Shown here piece after piece: positions 28,201 to 35,795 of a stretch of DNA of 64,000 nucleotides. Under the pieces are notes generated by a model that saw nothing but the letters and a program-made list of their open reading frames with translations, did not search any database and had not been told where the DNA came from. A program made the position numbers and the translations under genes. Source of the stretch: Craterilacuibacter sinensis (GTDB taxonomy: Bacteria > Pseudomonadota > Gammaproteobacteria > Burkholderiales > Chromobacteriaceae); NCBI RefSeq assembly GCF_009831765.1, contig NZ_WSSB01000003.1:124001-188000 (forward strand), in the 5' to 3' direction. The number at the start of each line of letters is the position of its first letter. Position 1 is the stretch's first letter.

Positions 28201-29529
28201 ACCCCCAGTGGCGAGGTGGTGATCCATGTGCATCTGGATGGCGAGCAGGGCGACAAGGTGGCGCTGCTGCTATCGGTCAGCGATACCGGCATCGGCCTGA
28301 GTGAAGATGCGCGCGCGCGCCTGTTCCAGCCTTTCGAGCAGGCCGATGTATCGACTACGCGCCAGTATGGCGGCACCGGTCTTGGGCTGGCGATCTCGCA
28401 TCGTCTGGCCGCTTTGATGGAGGGCGAAGTCGGCGTCGACAGCCGCGAAGGTGTGGGTAGCACCTTCTGGGCGCGGGTCTGGCTTGGGCGTGCGGTGTCG
28501 GGTATGCCGGATGCGATGCCCCGGGAGGGGGACGATACGGCCAAAACACTGGCCGGCGCGCGTATTTTGCTGGCCGAAGACAATGTGCTTAATCAGCAAG
28601 TGGCCGCCGAATTGCTGGCGCGCGTTGGCGCTGTGGTCGAGGTGGTGGGGGATGGCGCCCAGGCGCTTGCGCGTGTGCAGCAGGCACCATTCGATCTGGT
28701 GCTGATGGATATGCAGATGCCGGTCATGGACGGTATGGCCGCCACGCGTGCCATCCGCGCCTTGCCCGGCATGGCGCAGCTGCCCATTCTGGCGATGACC
28801 GCCAGTGCTATGGCGACAGACAAGGCACAGTGTCTGGCCGCCGGCATGAATGACCATATCGCCAAGCCGATTGAGCCGGCCAGCTTGTATGCCACGCTGA
28901 GTCATTGGCTTGCGCCGCGTCCGGCACAACTGCCGCTGGCTGCTTATGAGGGATTTTCGCCGCAGGACGGTTTGCGACGCTGTGGCGGCAATAGCGCGCT
29001 GTATCTGGATCTGTTGCGCCGCTTTGTCGATGCAGAAGCCGGCGCCGCCGGTGAAATCGCGCAGGCGCTGCTGCAGGGCGATGCCAGCCGTGCGCGTTTG
29101 CATGCGCATAGCCTGCGTGGTGTGGCGGGGAATCTGGGGGCGGTCGCTTTGCAAGAGGCGGCCACGCAACTGGAAAGCGCCATCGAAAACGGTGCGGGCG
29201 AGAGCGCGTTACCGGCGTTTACCGATTCTTTGGCCGCGCTGTGCACCCATCTGGCCGGTGCCTTGCCTGATGTGGCTAGCACCCTCCCCGCAGCAGCGGC
29301 AGCGCCACTGGATGAAGCCACGCTCGCGTCTTTGCTGGATTTGATAGAGGGCAGCGACGCTTCAGCGCGCGGCGAATTTACTGCGCTGGCACCACAGTTG
29401 CGCCAGTCATTGGGCAGCGGGGTCGATCAGGTGGCGGCTGCGCTGGCGAATTTTGATTTTGACGAGGCGGGGCGTTGTCTGCGTCGTCTGGTTAGTGCTT
29501 ACGGGGAAAAACATGCAAGCAAGGGGTGA
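25246..29529 (+). CDS. hybrid sensor histidine kinase (HAMP-GAF-PAS3-HK-REC-HPt)
   Basis: A 1427-residue inner-membrane hybrid kinase. Order: membrane helix (about 18-38), periplasmic helical domain, second helix (about 205-225), HAMP (to about 275), GAF (about 290-440), coiled coil, three PAS domains (about 475-590, 600-715, 725-850), HisKA with FLANMSHEIRTPMNAIIG (about 857-873), HATPase with DTGIGLS and GGTGLGLAIS, receiver (about 1105-1220, Asp in VLMDMQMPVMDG) and a C-terminal HPt with LHAHSLRGVAGNLGA (about 1283-1297). All phosphorelay residues are present. Its 3' end overlaps the HD-GYP regulator gene by 17 bases, so the two are very probably partners. AGGAAGGA lies 17 bases before the ATG, and an ATG at 25261 is possible. 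Confidence 0.93.
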   Translation: MDFPSMWPALQRFSANRTIWQYMLAFACVALLILAGASLTALPRLAHMARLSDDFYQQVYRSTQLSAEARYEVLLGRRLLRDIIMEPDAAMRASLQQALIRSDARVLASLQALGSLDQQAHTVPVLAKSAIVQFEQFMAQRGTVLALAERGRSDEAWALTLLVSPQSPEQQLDDTLGEIRRLGDVRASETWRGMMQNYQQEVRATLLWFVLAAVLLLGCAWWVTRAIRRPLDALTQAMAAIADARLDTPIPALSLQNESGVLARHLARLRDVYRVMELQRWVKVETAHIASEMQQSASLSELAQRMLARLAPLLGLGGALLYLHRENRQALTLVGTYGRAADGAVKNRLAYGEGLVGQCALDREPLTLSLPSEGRIVWAAGAMHPAQVRILPVCLNQRLLAVLELSLLSELNVRQQVLLDALLPLLALNLEILERVQKSRYLLEATQQQAKRLEQQTAALQAQQVQLGQTEAWYRSLIEAAPDGMLVLDEEQKVTLANPRAHALFACTDGSLIGTKLASLLGDEYGVLYARLSSEAGSAVLGRDLPARRMDGSRFSAELGLSRLPQLGGQKGVVCVAVRDVSAEHQARIRLDDQLAFQSALLDTIPYPLFYKGEDSRFLGFNRAYEQAFGVLRADLVGKRVLELDFLPEADRLRYQREDEEMISTLGQLQTEVAMPYADGQLHDTLYWVSGFARSDGKPGGLVGTFVDISERKQMEACLRQANERLALAQEAGRVGVFDLDLASGHNYWTPQLERMFGLAPGTFSGTLAAWQALLHPADRDEAMRHFVSALEGGESNFEDDWRILLPSGEAHWLHVNARIIRDGAGLPLRAIGVNVDVNDLVSAREAARDSARAKADFLANMSHEIRTPMNAIIGMTHLALGTELSARQRDYLDKIALSSRHLLAIINDILDFSRVESGKLVLESVPFTLASVLDNVLNLLGERAQSKHLDLRLDVAPDVPAVLLGDPLRLGQILINYTGNAIKFTPSGEVVIHVHLDGEQGDKVALLLSVSDTGIGLSEDARARLFQPFEQADVSTTRQYGGTGLGLAISHRLAALMEGEVGVDSREGVGSTFWARVWLGRAVSGMPDAMPREGDDTAKTLAGARILLAEDNVLNQQVAAELLARVGAVVEVVGDGAQALARVQQAPFDLVLMDMQMPVMDGMAATRAIRALPGMAQLPILAMTASAMATDKAQCLAAGMNDHIAKPIEPASLYATLSHWLAPRPAQLPLAAYEGFSPQDGLRRCGGNSALYLDLLRRFVDAEAGAAGEIAQALLQGDASRARLHAHSLRGVAGNLGAVALQEAATQLESAIENGAGESALPAFTDSLAALCTHLAGALPDVASTLPAAAAAPLDEATLASLLDLIEGSDASARGEFTALAPQLRQSLGSGVDQVAAALANFDFDEAGRCLRRLVSAYGEKHASKG

Positions 29530-30625
29530 AGACGATACGCGCGCACTGGTATTGGTGGTCGATGATACGCCGGACAATCTGTTGTTGATGAGCGAGCTGT
29601 TACAGCCGCATTATCGTGTCAAGCTGGCAACCAGCGGCGAAAAAGCCTTGCAGATTGCAAGTGCCACGCCGCAACCGCAACTGGTGCTGCTCGATATCAT
29701 GATGCCGCAGATAGACGGCTACGAAGTGTGCACCCGGCTTAAGGCCAACCCGGCGACGCGCGATATTCCGGTGATTTTTCTCACTGCTTTGTCACGGCAG
29801 GAGGATGAAACGCGCGGCTTCGAACTGGGCGCGGTCGATTACATCACCAAACCCATCAGCCCGCCCATTGTGCTGGCGCGGGTGGCCACCCATCTGTTAC
29901 TCAAGGCATCCGCCGATTTTTTGCGTGACCAGAATGCCTTTCTCGAGCAGGAGGTGCAAAAGCGTACGGCCGAAGTACAGGCGATCCAGGATGTCGCCAT
30001 TCATGCGATGGCCAGCCTGGCGGAAACGCGCGACAACGAGACTGGCGGCCATATCCGCCGTACCCAGTTTTACGTCAAGGCGCTGGCCACAGAACTGGCG
30101 CGCCATTCGCGCTATAGCGCCTTGCTGGACGCGGGCATGATCGATATTTTGTTCAAGTCGGCACCGCTGCACGATATTGGCAAGGTCGGCATTCCCGATG
30201 CCATTTTGCTCAAGCCCGACCGTTTGACGCCGGCTGAGTTCGCTACGATGCAGCAGCACACGACGCTGGGTCGGGATGCCATCGTGCATGCCGAGGAGCG
30301 TTTGGGCATGCGCGTGCCTTTCTTGCAGTGCGCCAAGGAAATCGCCTATTCGCATCAGGAAAAATGGGATGGTTCGGGCTATCCGCAAGGCTTGGCGGGT
30401 GAAGCGATTCCGTTATCGGCACGGCTGATGGCTTTGGCCGATGTCTACGACGCGCTGATCAGCCGGCGCGTCTACAAGACCGGGCTGCCGCATGCGGTGG
30501 CTCGCGGCATTATCGTCAATGGCGCCGGACACCACTTCGACCCCGAGATAGTCGAGGCTTTTACCGCCTGTGAAGACGAGTTCCAGGCGATTGCCGAGCG
30601 CTTCGCCGATCACGCGTTGGAATAG
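29513..30625 (+). CDS. HD-GYP response regulator (c-di-GMP phosphodiesterase)
   Basis: A 370-residue RpfG-type protein. A receiver domain (1-125) with VVDDTPDN and phosphorylatable Asp61 (LLDIMMP) leads through a coiled coil to an HD-GYP domain. It has ETRDNETGGHIRRTQFYV, the HD pair in APLHDIGKVGIPD (about 215-227), SHQEKWDGSGYPQGL (about 279-293, the GYP motif) and RLMALADVYDALISRRVYK. Intact catalytic residues predict hydrolysis of cyclic di-GMP. The start was set at MQARGEDD; the gene overlaps the kinase gene by 17 bases, so phosphorelay from that kinase is the likely input. Confidence 0.93.
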   Translation: MQARGEDDTRALVLVVDDTPDNLLLMSELLQPHYRVKLATSGEKALQIASATPQPQLVLLDIMMPQIDGYEVCTRLKANPATRDIPVIFLTALSRQEDETRGFELGAVDYITKPISPPIVLARVATHLLLKASADFLRDQNAFLEQEVQKRTAEVQAIQDVAIHAMASLAETRDNETGGHIRRTQFYVKALATELARHSRYSALLDAGMIDILFKSAPLHDIGKVGIPDAILLKPDRLTPAEFATMQQHTTLGRDAIVHAEERLGMRVPFLQCAKEIAYSHQEKWDGSGYPQGLAGEAIPLSARLMALADVYDALISRRVYKTGLPHAVARGIIVNGAGHHFDPEIVEAFTACEDEFQAIAERFADHALE

Positions 30626-30739
30626 TGGGTGGCAACGAACAGGCCATTTCCCTATGACGCGTTGGTGCTGGTGGATTTTGAGTTTTGCGTCCGCTACGCG
30701 GATCAATTTAGCTTGCCGCTTCCGCGCGGCATGCGGGCA

Positions 30740-30761
30740 GGGGCCGGACGCGCCCGGCCCC
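30740..30761 (+). terminator. GC-rich hairpin after the HD-GYP gene
   Basis: GGGGCCGG (30740-30747) pairs with CCGGCCCC (30754-30761). It is strong but lacks a T tract, so its role as terminator is uncertain. Confidence 0.4.
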
Positions 30762-30796
30762 TTGCATCCCCAGCGCCCCCGAAGTCTAGCGAAACC

Positions 30797-30902
30797 CCGG
30801 CGAAAAAGACGCTGTCGAGGCGCTGGCCAACTCGCGATTCGCTAGCGTCGAATCGCTCAACCAGGGGCCAGCTTAAGACCTCGCCAGCGTCTTTTTCACC
30901 GG
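30797..30902. repeat. nested palindromic element, 106 bp
   Basis: Four inverted repeats share one centre. The outer arms 30797-30814 and 30885-30902 (18 bp, one mismatch) contain CGAAAAAGACGCTG / CAGCGTCTTTTTCACCGG. Inside are CGAGG/CCTCG (30816-30820, 30879-30883), GCTGGCC/GGCCAGC (30822-30828, 30866-30872) and a perfect central hairpin GCGATTCG/CGAATCGC (30834-30841, 30849-30856, loop 7). No coding capacity is credible. It could be a REP/MITE-like element or a structured RNA. The 411-base gap 30626-31036 otherwise holds a GC hairpin and the terminator of the next gene. Confidence 0.85.
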
Positions 30903-30990
30903 CGCGAGCCTAACGGGGAAGGGTGGCTGACGCATGGATAGCGTGTAGCACATGCTATAAAAACCTATGCGCAATTCGGGCATAGCCAAT

Positions 30991-31018
30991 AAAAACGGCA
31001 GCCTGCAGGCTGCCGTCG
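30991..31018 (-). terminator. intrinsic terminator of the small lipoprotein gene
   Basis: ACGGCAGCC/GGCTGCCGT with loop TGCA; on the minus strand the stem is followed by TTTTT. It is 19 bases past the lipoprotein stop. Confidence 0.9.
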
Positions 31019-31036
31019 TTAAACAGATGATTGGCT

Positions 31037-31405
31037 TTACTTGCTTTGTAGCACCGCAGCCGCTTCTTTCACGGTAGAGGCTTGCTGCTTGAGTTCGTCA
31101 ACCTGCTGTTTCAGCTCGGGGTTGAGGATGGCGGCAGCATTACCCAGACGCTGGGCAACGCCGATGGCGGCACTGGCTTGCTGCTTGAGTTGCCCCAAAG
31201 GCGCACTGCTGTCCTTCAGTTGTTGCTTGGCATCGCCGATGGCGGCACTGGCCTGGTTTTTCAGCTGGTCCAGTGACTGCTTGTCATTGCTGTCCAGTGC
31301 ACCGATGGCACTGGATGCCGCTTGTTGCAACTGGGTGGTCTGCTCGCCGCTGCAGGCACCCAATAGTGGCAGGGCGATCAGGATGGAGAGGAAAATAGGG
31401 CGCAT
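31037..31405 (-). CDS. small Ala/Gln-rich coiled-coil lipoprotein
   Basis: A 122-residue protein beginning MRPIFLSILIALPLLGAC, a lipoprotein signal with lipobox LGAC. The mature part is helical with repeated units LKQQASAAIG, LKNQASAAIG and ELKQQAS, giving a heptad-like coiled coil similar in style to Lpp-type proteins. No family was recognised. An in-frame extension to 31519 has no signal and was rejected. Confidence 0.75.
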   Translation of the reverse strand: MRPIFLSILIALPLLGACSGEQTTQLQQAASSAIGALDSNDKQSLDQLKNQASAAIGDAKQQLKDSSAPLGQLKQQASAAIGVAQRLGNAAAILNPELKQQVDELKQQASTVKEAAAVLQSK

Positions 31406-31487
31406 TGCGGTTTCTCTATTGCATATGGATAGGGTGACAGAGTTCCAATTGTAGCCCGAGTTCCCATAAGCTGAGGAAATAGGGCAA

Positions 31488-31982
31488 TCAGCGGCGTACG
31501 CGTGCCATGAAAAAGGCATCTATGTAGACCCCACGGCGAAAAGCATAGTCGCGGGCGCGGCCTTCCGTCTCAAAGCCGAATTTTTCGTATAGCGCCAGCG
31601 CACGAGTGTTGTCGGCATACACCGTCAATTCGATGCGGCTGATGCGCAGCCAGTTTTCGGCCAGATCGATGGCGGCCGCCAGTAGTGCCGAGCCTACCCC
31701 CGTGTCCTGGGCGCTACGCCGCACGGTGATGCCGATGCTGGCACTATGGCTGCGCCGCGGCTGGGCATCGAGATTCAGGCTGATGAAGCCGAGTACCTCG
31801 CCCGCGCGTTCGGCAAGCAGCCGGTAATGGTGCGCATCATCGGTGTTGAGGCGCTGTTCCCATAGCGCGATGGAAGGGTAGGGCAGTTGCAGGGTCTCTG
31901 CGTAGACGGCCTCCTCGCTATAGATAGCGTGCAACGGGGCTGCATCTTCCGGCTGTGCGCGACGTATGGAGATGGCGCTCAT
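31488..31982 (-). CDS. YhhY-like GNAT acetyltransferase
   Basis: A 164-residue GNAT protein. It follows E. coli YhhY closely: VYAETLQLPYPS, QPRRSHSASIGITVRRSAQD, the acetyl-CoA loop TGVGSALL, and RISRIELTVYADNTRALALY then EKFGFETEGRARDYAFRRG. YhhY acetylates some amino acids or antibiotic analogues; the natural substrate is unclear. Its ATG overlaps the stop of the upstream acetyltransferase gene (ATGA), so the two are co-translated. Confidence 0.82.
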   Translation of the reverse strand: MSAISIRRAQPEDAAPLHAIYSEEAVYAETLQLPYPSIALWEQRLNTDDAHHYRLLAERAGEVLGFISLNLDAQPRRSHSASIGITVRRSAQDTGVGSALLAAAIDLAENWLRISRIELTVYADNTRALALYEKFGFETEGRARDYAFRRGVYIDAFFMARVRR

Positions 31983-32515
31983 GCATGTGTGTCCTGATTC
32001 GATTGAAGCGTCTTGGCCAGTACCGTCAGCGGCAGCTCTGCCTGAAAAGGAGTGCCGACGCCGGCGCCCTGCGGATAGGGCAGCATCTGGCTGGTGCGGC
32101 GATAGCCGCGGCGCAGGTAAAAATCGGTCAGTTCGGTGCGCGCGATGATCACACTCATGAGTGCGCGGCGGCTGTGCCATTGTTCTCTAGCCCATACTTC
32201 GGCAGCAGCGAGCAGCGTTTTTCCCAGTCCGCCAGCTTGCTTTGCCGGTGTGACGGCAAACATGCCGAAATGCACGTCGTCGCCGTCGCGCTCGGCCTGG
32301 ATGCAGGCGATCAGCTCGCCGTCCTGTTCCAGCCGCAGGATGGTGCTAGCGCGGGAAGCTAGCACGGCCGCAACTTGTGCGGTGTTGGCGCGCTCGCCCT
32401 GCACCAGATGGCTTTCGTGAGTCCAGCCTGCCAGCCCCTTAGCCGGACGGTAAGCGCGGTTGAGCAAGCTGGCAATGGCGGGCGCATCGTCTGGGGTGGC
32501 CGTTCGGTAGGGCAT
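31979..32515 (-). CDS. GNAT family N-acetyltransferase
   Basis: A 178-residue protein with the GNAT N-terminus MPYRTATPDDAPAIASLLNR, the beta-4/loop region FGMFAVTPAKQAGGLGKTLL for acetyl-CoA binding, and TELTDFYLRRGYRRTSQMLP. Substrate unknown. It overlaps the YhhY-like gene by four bases and forms a two-gene operon with it. Confidence 0.82.
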   Translation of the reverse strand: MPYRTATPDDAPAIASLLNRAYRPAKGLAGWTHESHLVQGERANTAQVAAVLASRASTILRLEQDGELIACIQAERDGDDVHFGMFAVTPAKQAGGLGKTLLAAAEVWAREQWHSRRALMSVIIARTELTDFYLRRGYRRTSQMLPYPQGAGVGTPFQAELPLTVLAKTLQSNQDTHA

Positions 32516-32557
32516 TATTGTGGTTCGTGTAGAAGGGAAGGTAGCTAGGCAAATAAA

Positions 32558-32588
32558 AATCCGGCCTGCGTTTGGTGCAGGCCGGATT
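32558..32588 (-). terminator. intrinsic terminator of the pha genes
   Basis: AATCCGGCCTGC (32558-32569) pairs with GCAGGCCGGATT (32577-32588); on the minus strand it is followed by TTTATTT. It lies 10 bases after the phaA stop. Confidence 0.92.
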
Positions 32589-32597
32589 CAAGCGGAT

Positions 32598-33779
32598 TTA
32601 AGCGCGCTCGACTGCCAGCGCAACGCCCATGCCGCCGCCGATGCACAGCGTGGCAAGACCTTTTTTAGCATCGCTGCGCTGCATTTCATGCAGCAAGGTC
32701 ACCAGAACGCGGGCGCCGGATGCGCCGATCGGGTGGCCCAGTGCAATGGCACCGCCGTTGACGTTGACCTTGGCCAGATCCCACTCCAGCTCGCGTGCCA
32801 CGCCCAGCGCCTGTGCGGCGAAGGCTTCGTTGGCTTCGATCAGGTCCAAATCCTCAATCGCCCAGCCGGCCTTGGCCAGCGCCTTGCGCGTAGCGGCAAC
32901 CGGGCCCAGACCCATCACTTCCGGTGCGCAGCCGGTCAGCGCGTAGCTGCGTACGGTGGCCAGCGGGGTCAGACCCAGCTCTTTGGCCTTGGCGGCCGAC
33001 ATCATCATCACCGCAGCGGCGCCATCGTTCAGGCCCGAGGCGTTGGCGGCGGTGACGGTGCCATCCTTTTTAAAGGCGGCGCGCGGCTTGGCGATGCTGT
33101 CGGCGGTGGAGCCGGCCTTGATAAATTCGTCACGGGCGAAAGCGACAGGGTCGCCTTTTTTCTGCGGAATCAGGACAGGTACGATTTCGGCGTCAAACTT
33201 GCCGGCAGCTTGCGCGGCTTCGGCACGGTTTTGCGAGGACAGCGCCAGCTGGTCCTGCTCTTCGCGGCTGATGCTGTAGCGCTCGGCGATATTCTCGGCG
33301 GTGATGCCCATATGGTAGTGGTTGTAGGCGTCGGTCAGACCGTCGAACACCATGGTGTCCACCAGCTGGGTATTGCCCATGCGGAAACCGTCGCGAGAGC
33401 CCGGCAGAATGTGCGGGCTTTGGCTCATGTTTTCCTGACCGCCAGCGATGACGATCTCGGCATCGCCATTGGCAATGGCCTGAGCTGCCAGATGGGTGGC
33501 GCGCAGACCGGAGCCGCATACGACGTTCAAGGTGGTGGCCGGGGTGGTGACCGGCAGGCCGGCCTTGATCAGTGCCTGGCGTGCCGGGTTCTGGCCTGCG
33601 CCGGCGGTGAGGACCTGGCCCAGAATGACTTCGGATACCTGCTCGGCGGCAACGCCGGTTTCTTCCAGCAGCGCCTTGATCACGGTTGCGCCAAGCTCAG
33701 GGGCGGATACCTTGGACAGCGAACCGGCAAAATTGCCGATGGCGGTACGTTTTGCAGCAACGATCACGACTTCTTGCAT
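32598..33779 (-). CDS. phaA: acetyl-CoA acetyltransferase (beta-ketothiolase)
   Basis: A 393-residue thiolase. The acylated Cys is in [11 protein letters not shown] (about 88), the His in [15 protein letters not shown] (about 349) and the second Cys in LCIGGGMG (about 379). It condenses two acetyl-CoA to acetoacetyl-CoA, the first step to polyhydroxybutyrate, and its position downstream of phaC supports that role. ATG 33779 has GGAG at good spacing; an upstream ATG at 33791 is less likely. No phaB reductase is seen in the window. Confidence 0.93.
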   Translation of the reverse strand: MQEVVIVAAKRTAIGNFAGSLSKVSAPELGATVIKALLEETGVAAEQVSEVILGQVLTAGAGQNPARQALIKAGLPVTTPATTLNVVCGSGLRATHLAAQAIANGDAEIVIAGGQENMSQSPHILPGSRDGFRMGNTQLVDTMVFDGLTDAYNHYHMGITAENIAERYSISREEQDQLALSSQNRAEAAQAAGKFDAEIVPVLIPQKKGDPVAFARDEFIKAGSTADSIAKPRAAFKKDGTVTAANASGLNDGAAAVMMMSAAKAKELGLTPLATVRSYALTGCAPEVMGLGPVAATRKALAKAGWAIEDLDLIEANEAFAAQALGVARELEWDLAKVNVNGGAIALGHPIGASGARVLVTLLHEMQRSDAKKGLATLCIGGGMGVALAVERA

Positions 33780-33848
33780 AGGATTCTCCATTATTTTCGT
33801 CGGGTGGGGCTTGCGCCCTGCGCCCGGGTGAGGCGCAGGGTTTGATGC

Positions 33849-35615
33849 TTAGTGCTGCAACTGGGCATCCAGCGGTTTCAGGCTCTTGGCCTTGACATAG
33901 TTGCCCGGTGCGTCTTCTTGTGCCGGGTTGGCCTTGCTGCCCAGTGTTTTAGGCGTGGCAATGTCTTCACCGGATTTCGGTGCCAGCCAGGCATCCAGAT
34001 CTTTCCACCAGCTGCCCGGCAGGCTTTGGGCCGAATCGAACCAGGCTTGTGCATCTTGAGCCAGGTTGTCGTTCACCCAGTAGTTGCGCTTGTCCTTGGT
34101 GACCGGGTTGATGGCGCCGGCGATGTGGCCGGAGGCGCCCAGTACGAAGCGTTTTTCCGCCACGCCCCTGAGATAGGGCAGGCCGGCATAGGCGGATTGC
34201 CACGGGACGATATGGTCTTCACGTGCGGCAAAGATATAGACCGGAATATCGATGCTGCCTACGTCGACTTTCTCGCCCAGAAGGGTGATGGAGCCGGGAC
34301 GGGTCAGCGCGTTATTGAGGTAGAACTCGCGCAGGAAGAAGGTGTGCATAGGCAGCGGCAGATCGACCGAATCGTTGTTCCAGTACAAAAGGTCGAACGG
34401 TGGCGGGGTCTTGCCCAGCATGTAGTTGTTGACTACATAGTTCCAGATCAGATCGTTGGCGCGCAAGGAGGCAAAGGTACGGCCGATTTCCTTGCCGCTG
34501 ATGATGCCGCCTTGTGCTGCCTTGGCTTCGCGCTTGGTGACCAGCTTTTCGTCGATCATGACTTTGACTTCGCCCGGCTCGGCGTGGTCGATCAGGCTGG
34601 TCATGAAAATGGCGTTGTCTATGGTCTTGATGCCCTTGGCTTTCATCACGGCCAGTGCCGTGGTCAGCAGTACGCCGCCGATACAGAAGCCCAGTGCGTT
34701 GATGCTGTCCTGCTTGCTGATTTCGCGCACCACATCGGTGGCGGCAAAGATGCCTTTTTCCAGATAGGTGTCCCAGGTGAAGTGTTTCATCTCCACATTG
34801 GCCGAGCGCCAGGAAACCAGGAAGACGCGGTAACCCTGGGCCACAAAGTGGCGCACCATGGAGTTTTCCGGCTGCAAATCCATCAGATAGTACTTGTTGA
34901 CGCAAGGTGGCACGATCAGCAGCGGCTTTTCATGAACCTTGGCCGTGGTCGGCGTGTACTGGATCAGCTCGATCAGTTCGTTGCGAAAGACCACCTTGCC
35001 CGGCGTGGTGGCAATATTGACGCCGATTTCAAACTTGCTCTCGTCCGACATCGAAATATGGCCTTTTTCGATATCGGACATCATGTTCTTCATGCCCTCG
35101 ACCAGACTCTCGCCCTTGGTCTCGATCGCGCGCTTGATCACCTCGGGGTTGGTCAGCATGAAGTTGGTCGGTGCCATGGCATCGATATACTGGCGGGTAG
35201 CGAAAGCCAGCTTTTCTTTTTCATCTTCCGCCATCTGCGATTTGTCGACCAGTTCGGTCATCCATTTGGAGGTCAGCAGATAGCTTTGCTTGATAAAGCC
35301 GTAGAAGGGATGGTCGTTCCACTCCGGGGATGAAAAGCGGCGGTCGCTGCTTTTGCCCGCTTCGTCGGCCGGCGCGGCTTGTCCCAGAAACTGCATCCAC
35401 ATATTCAGCTGCTGCTGGTACAGATTGGTCTGCATCTCGATGAACTGGTTGGCCCCCGTCATCATTTGCTGCCAGTTCTGGGTCAGCTGGGCCATGTCCA
35501 TACCTTGGGCCTGGGTGCCGGATACCGCATTGACAAACTGCTGCATCCACTTCTGGTTGGCTTCGGTCAGTCCGTTAAAAAACTGGTCCAGCGCGGCCGG
35601 GTTCTCTTGTGTCAT
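33849..35615 (-). CDS. phaC: class I polyhydroxyalkanoate synthase
   Basis: A 588-residue PHA synthase. The catalytic Cys311 lies in the lipase-box-like GFCIGG, Asp467 in AAREDHIVP and His497 in [11 protein letters not shown]. Other hallmarks are [20 protein letters not shown] and [12 protein letters not shown]. It polymerises hydroxyacyl-CoA, mainly 3-hydroxybutyryl-CoA, on the granule surface. It is followed by phaA 69 bases downstream. A palindrome TGTGCA-CT-TGCACA lies about 130 bases upstream of its start. Confidence 0.96.
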   Translation of the reverse strand: MTQENPAALDQFFNGLTEANQKWMQQFVNAVSGTQAQGMDMAQLTQNWQQMMTGANQFIEMQTNLYQQQLNMWMQFLGQAAPADEAGKSSDRRFSSPEWNDHPFYGFIKQSYLLTSKWMTELVDKSQMAEDEKEKLAFATRQYIDAMAPTNFMLTNPEVIKRAIETKGESLVEGMKNMMSDIEKGHISMSDESKFEIGVNIATTPGKVVFRNELIELIQYTPTTAKVHEKPLLIVPPCVNKYYLMDLQPENSMVRHFVAQGYRVFLVSWRSANVEMKHFTWDTYLEKGIFAATDVVREISKQDSINALGFCIGGVLLTTALAVMKAKGIKTIDNAIFMTSLIDHAEPGEVKVMIDEKLVTKREAKAAQGGIISGKEIGRTFASLRANDLIWNYVVNNYMLGKTPPPFDLLYWNNDSVDLPLPMHTFFLREFYLNNALTRPGSITLLGEKVDVGSIDIPVYIFAAREDHIVPWQSAYAGLPYLRGVAEKRFVLGASGHIAGAINPVTKDKRNYWVNDNLAQDAQAWFDSAQSLPGSWWKDLDAWLAPKSGEDIATPKTLGSKANPAQEDAPGNYVKAKSLKPLDAQLQH

Positions 35616-35745
35616 CTGTTCTCCTGTTCTTGTTGCTCGACATGGGCAAAGGGGCAGCCATTACTGGCTACAGAGTAACAACTAGCTATGACAAAGTCAC
35701 ATCCGTACGCGTGCAAGGGGTATTGCCGTCGCCGAGTGTTGGTTT

Positions 35746-35759
35746 TGTGCACTTGCACA
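35746..35759. promoter_or_regulatory. palindromic site upstream of phaC
   Basis: TGTGCA-CT-TGCACA is a perfect inverted repeat 131-144 bases before the phaC start. A related TGCA-TT-TGCA lies before the phasin gene (47059-47068). A repressor such as PhaR is a possible ligand, but this is inference. Confidence 0.35.
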
Positions 35760-35795
35760 CTGCTGTGGGAGGCCTTGCCGGCGGTCAAACCGGCT

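Noticed and set aside
30629-30913. A 94-codon frame after the HD-GYP gene
   Set aside because: It runs through the GC hairpin and the nested palindrome, has no ribosome site, and its composition is not protein-like.
32520-35333. Two long plus-strand frames opposite phaA and phaC
   Set aside because: Antisense shadows of complete, motif-bearing genes.
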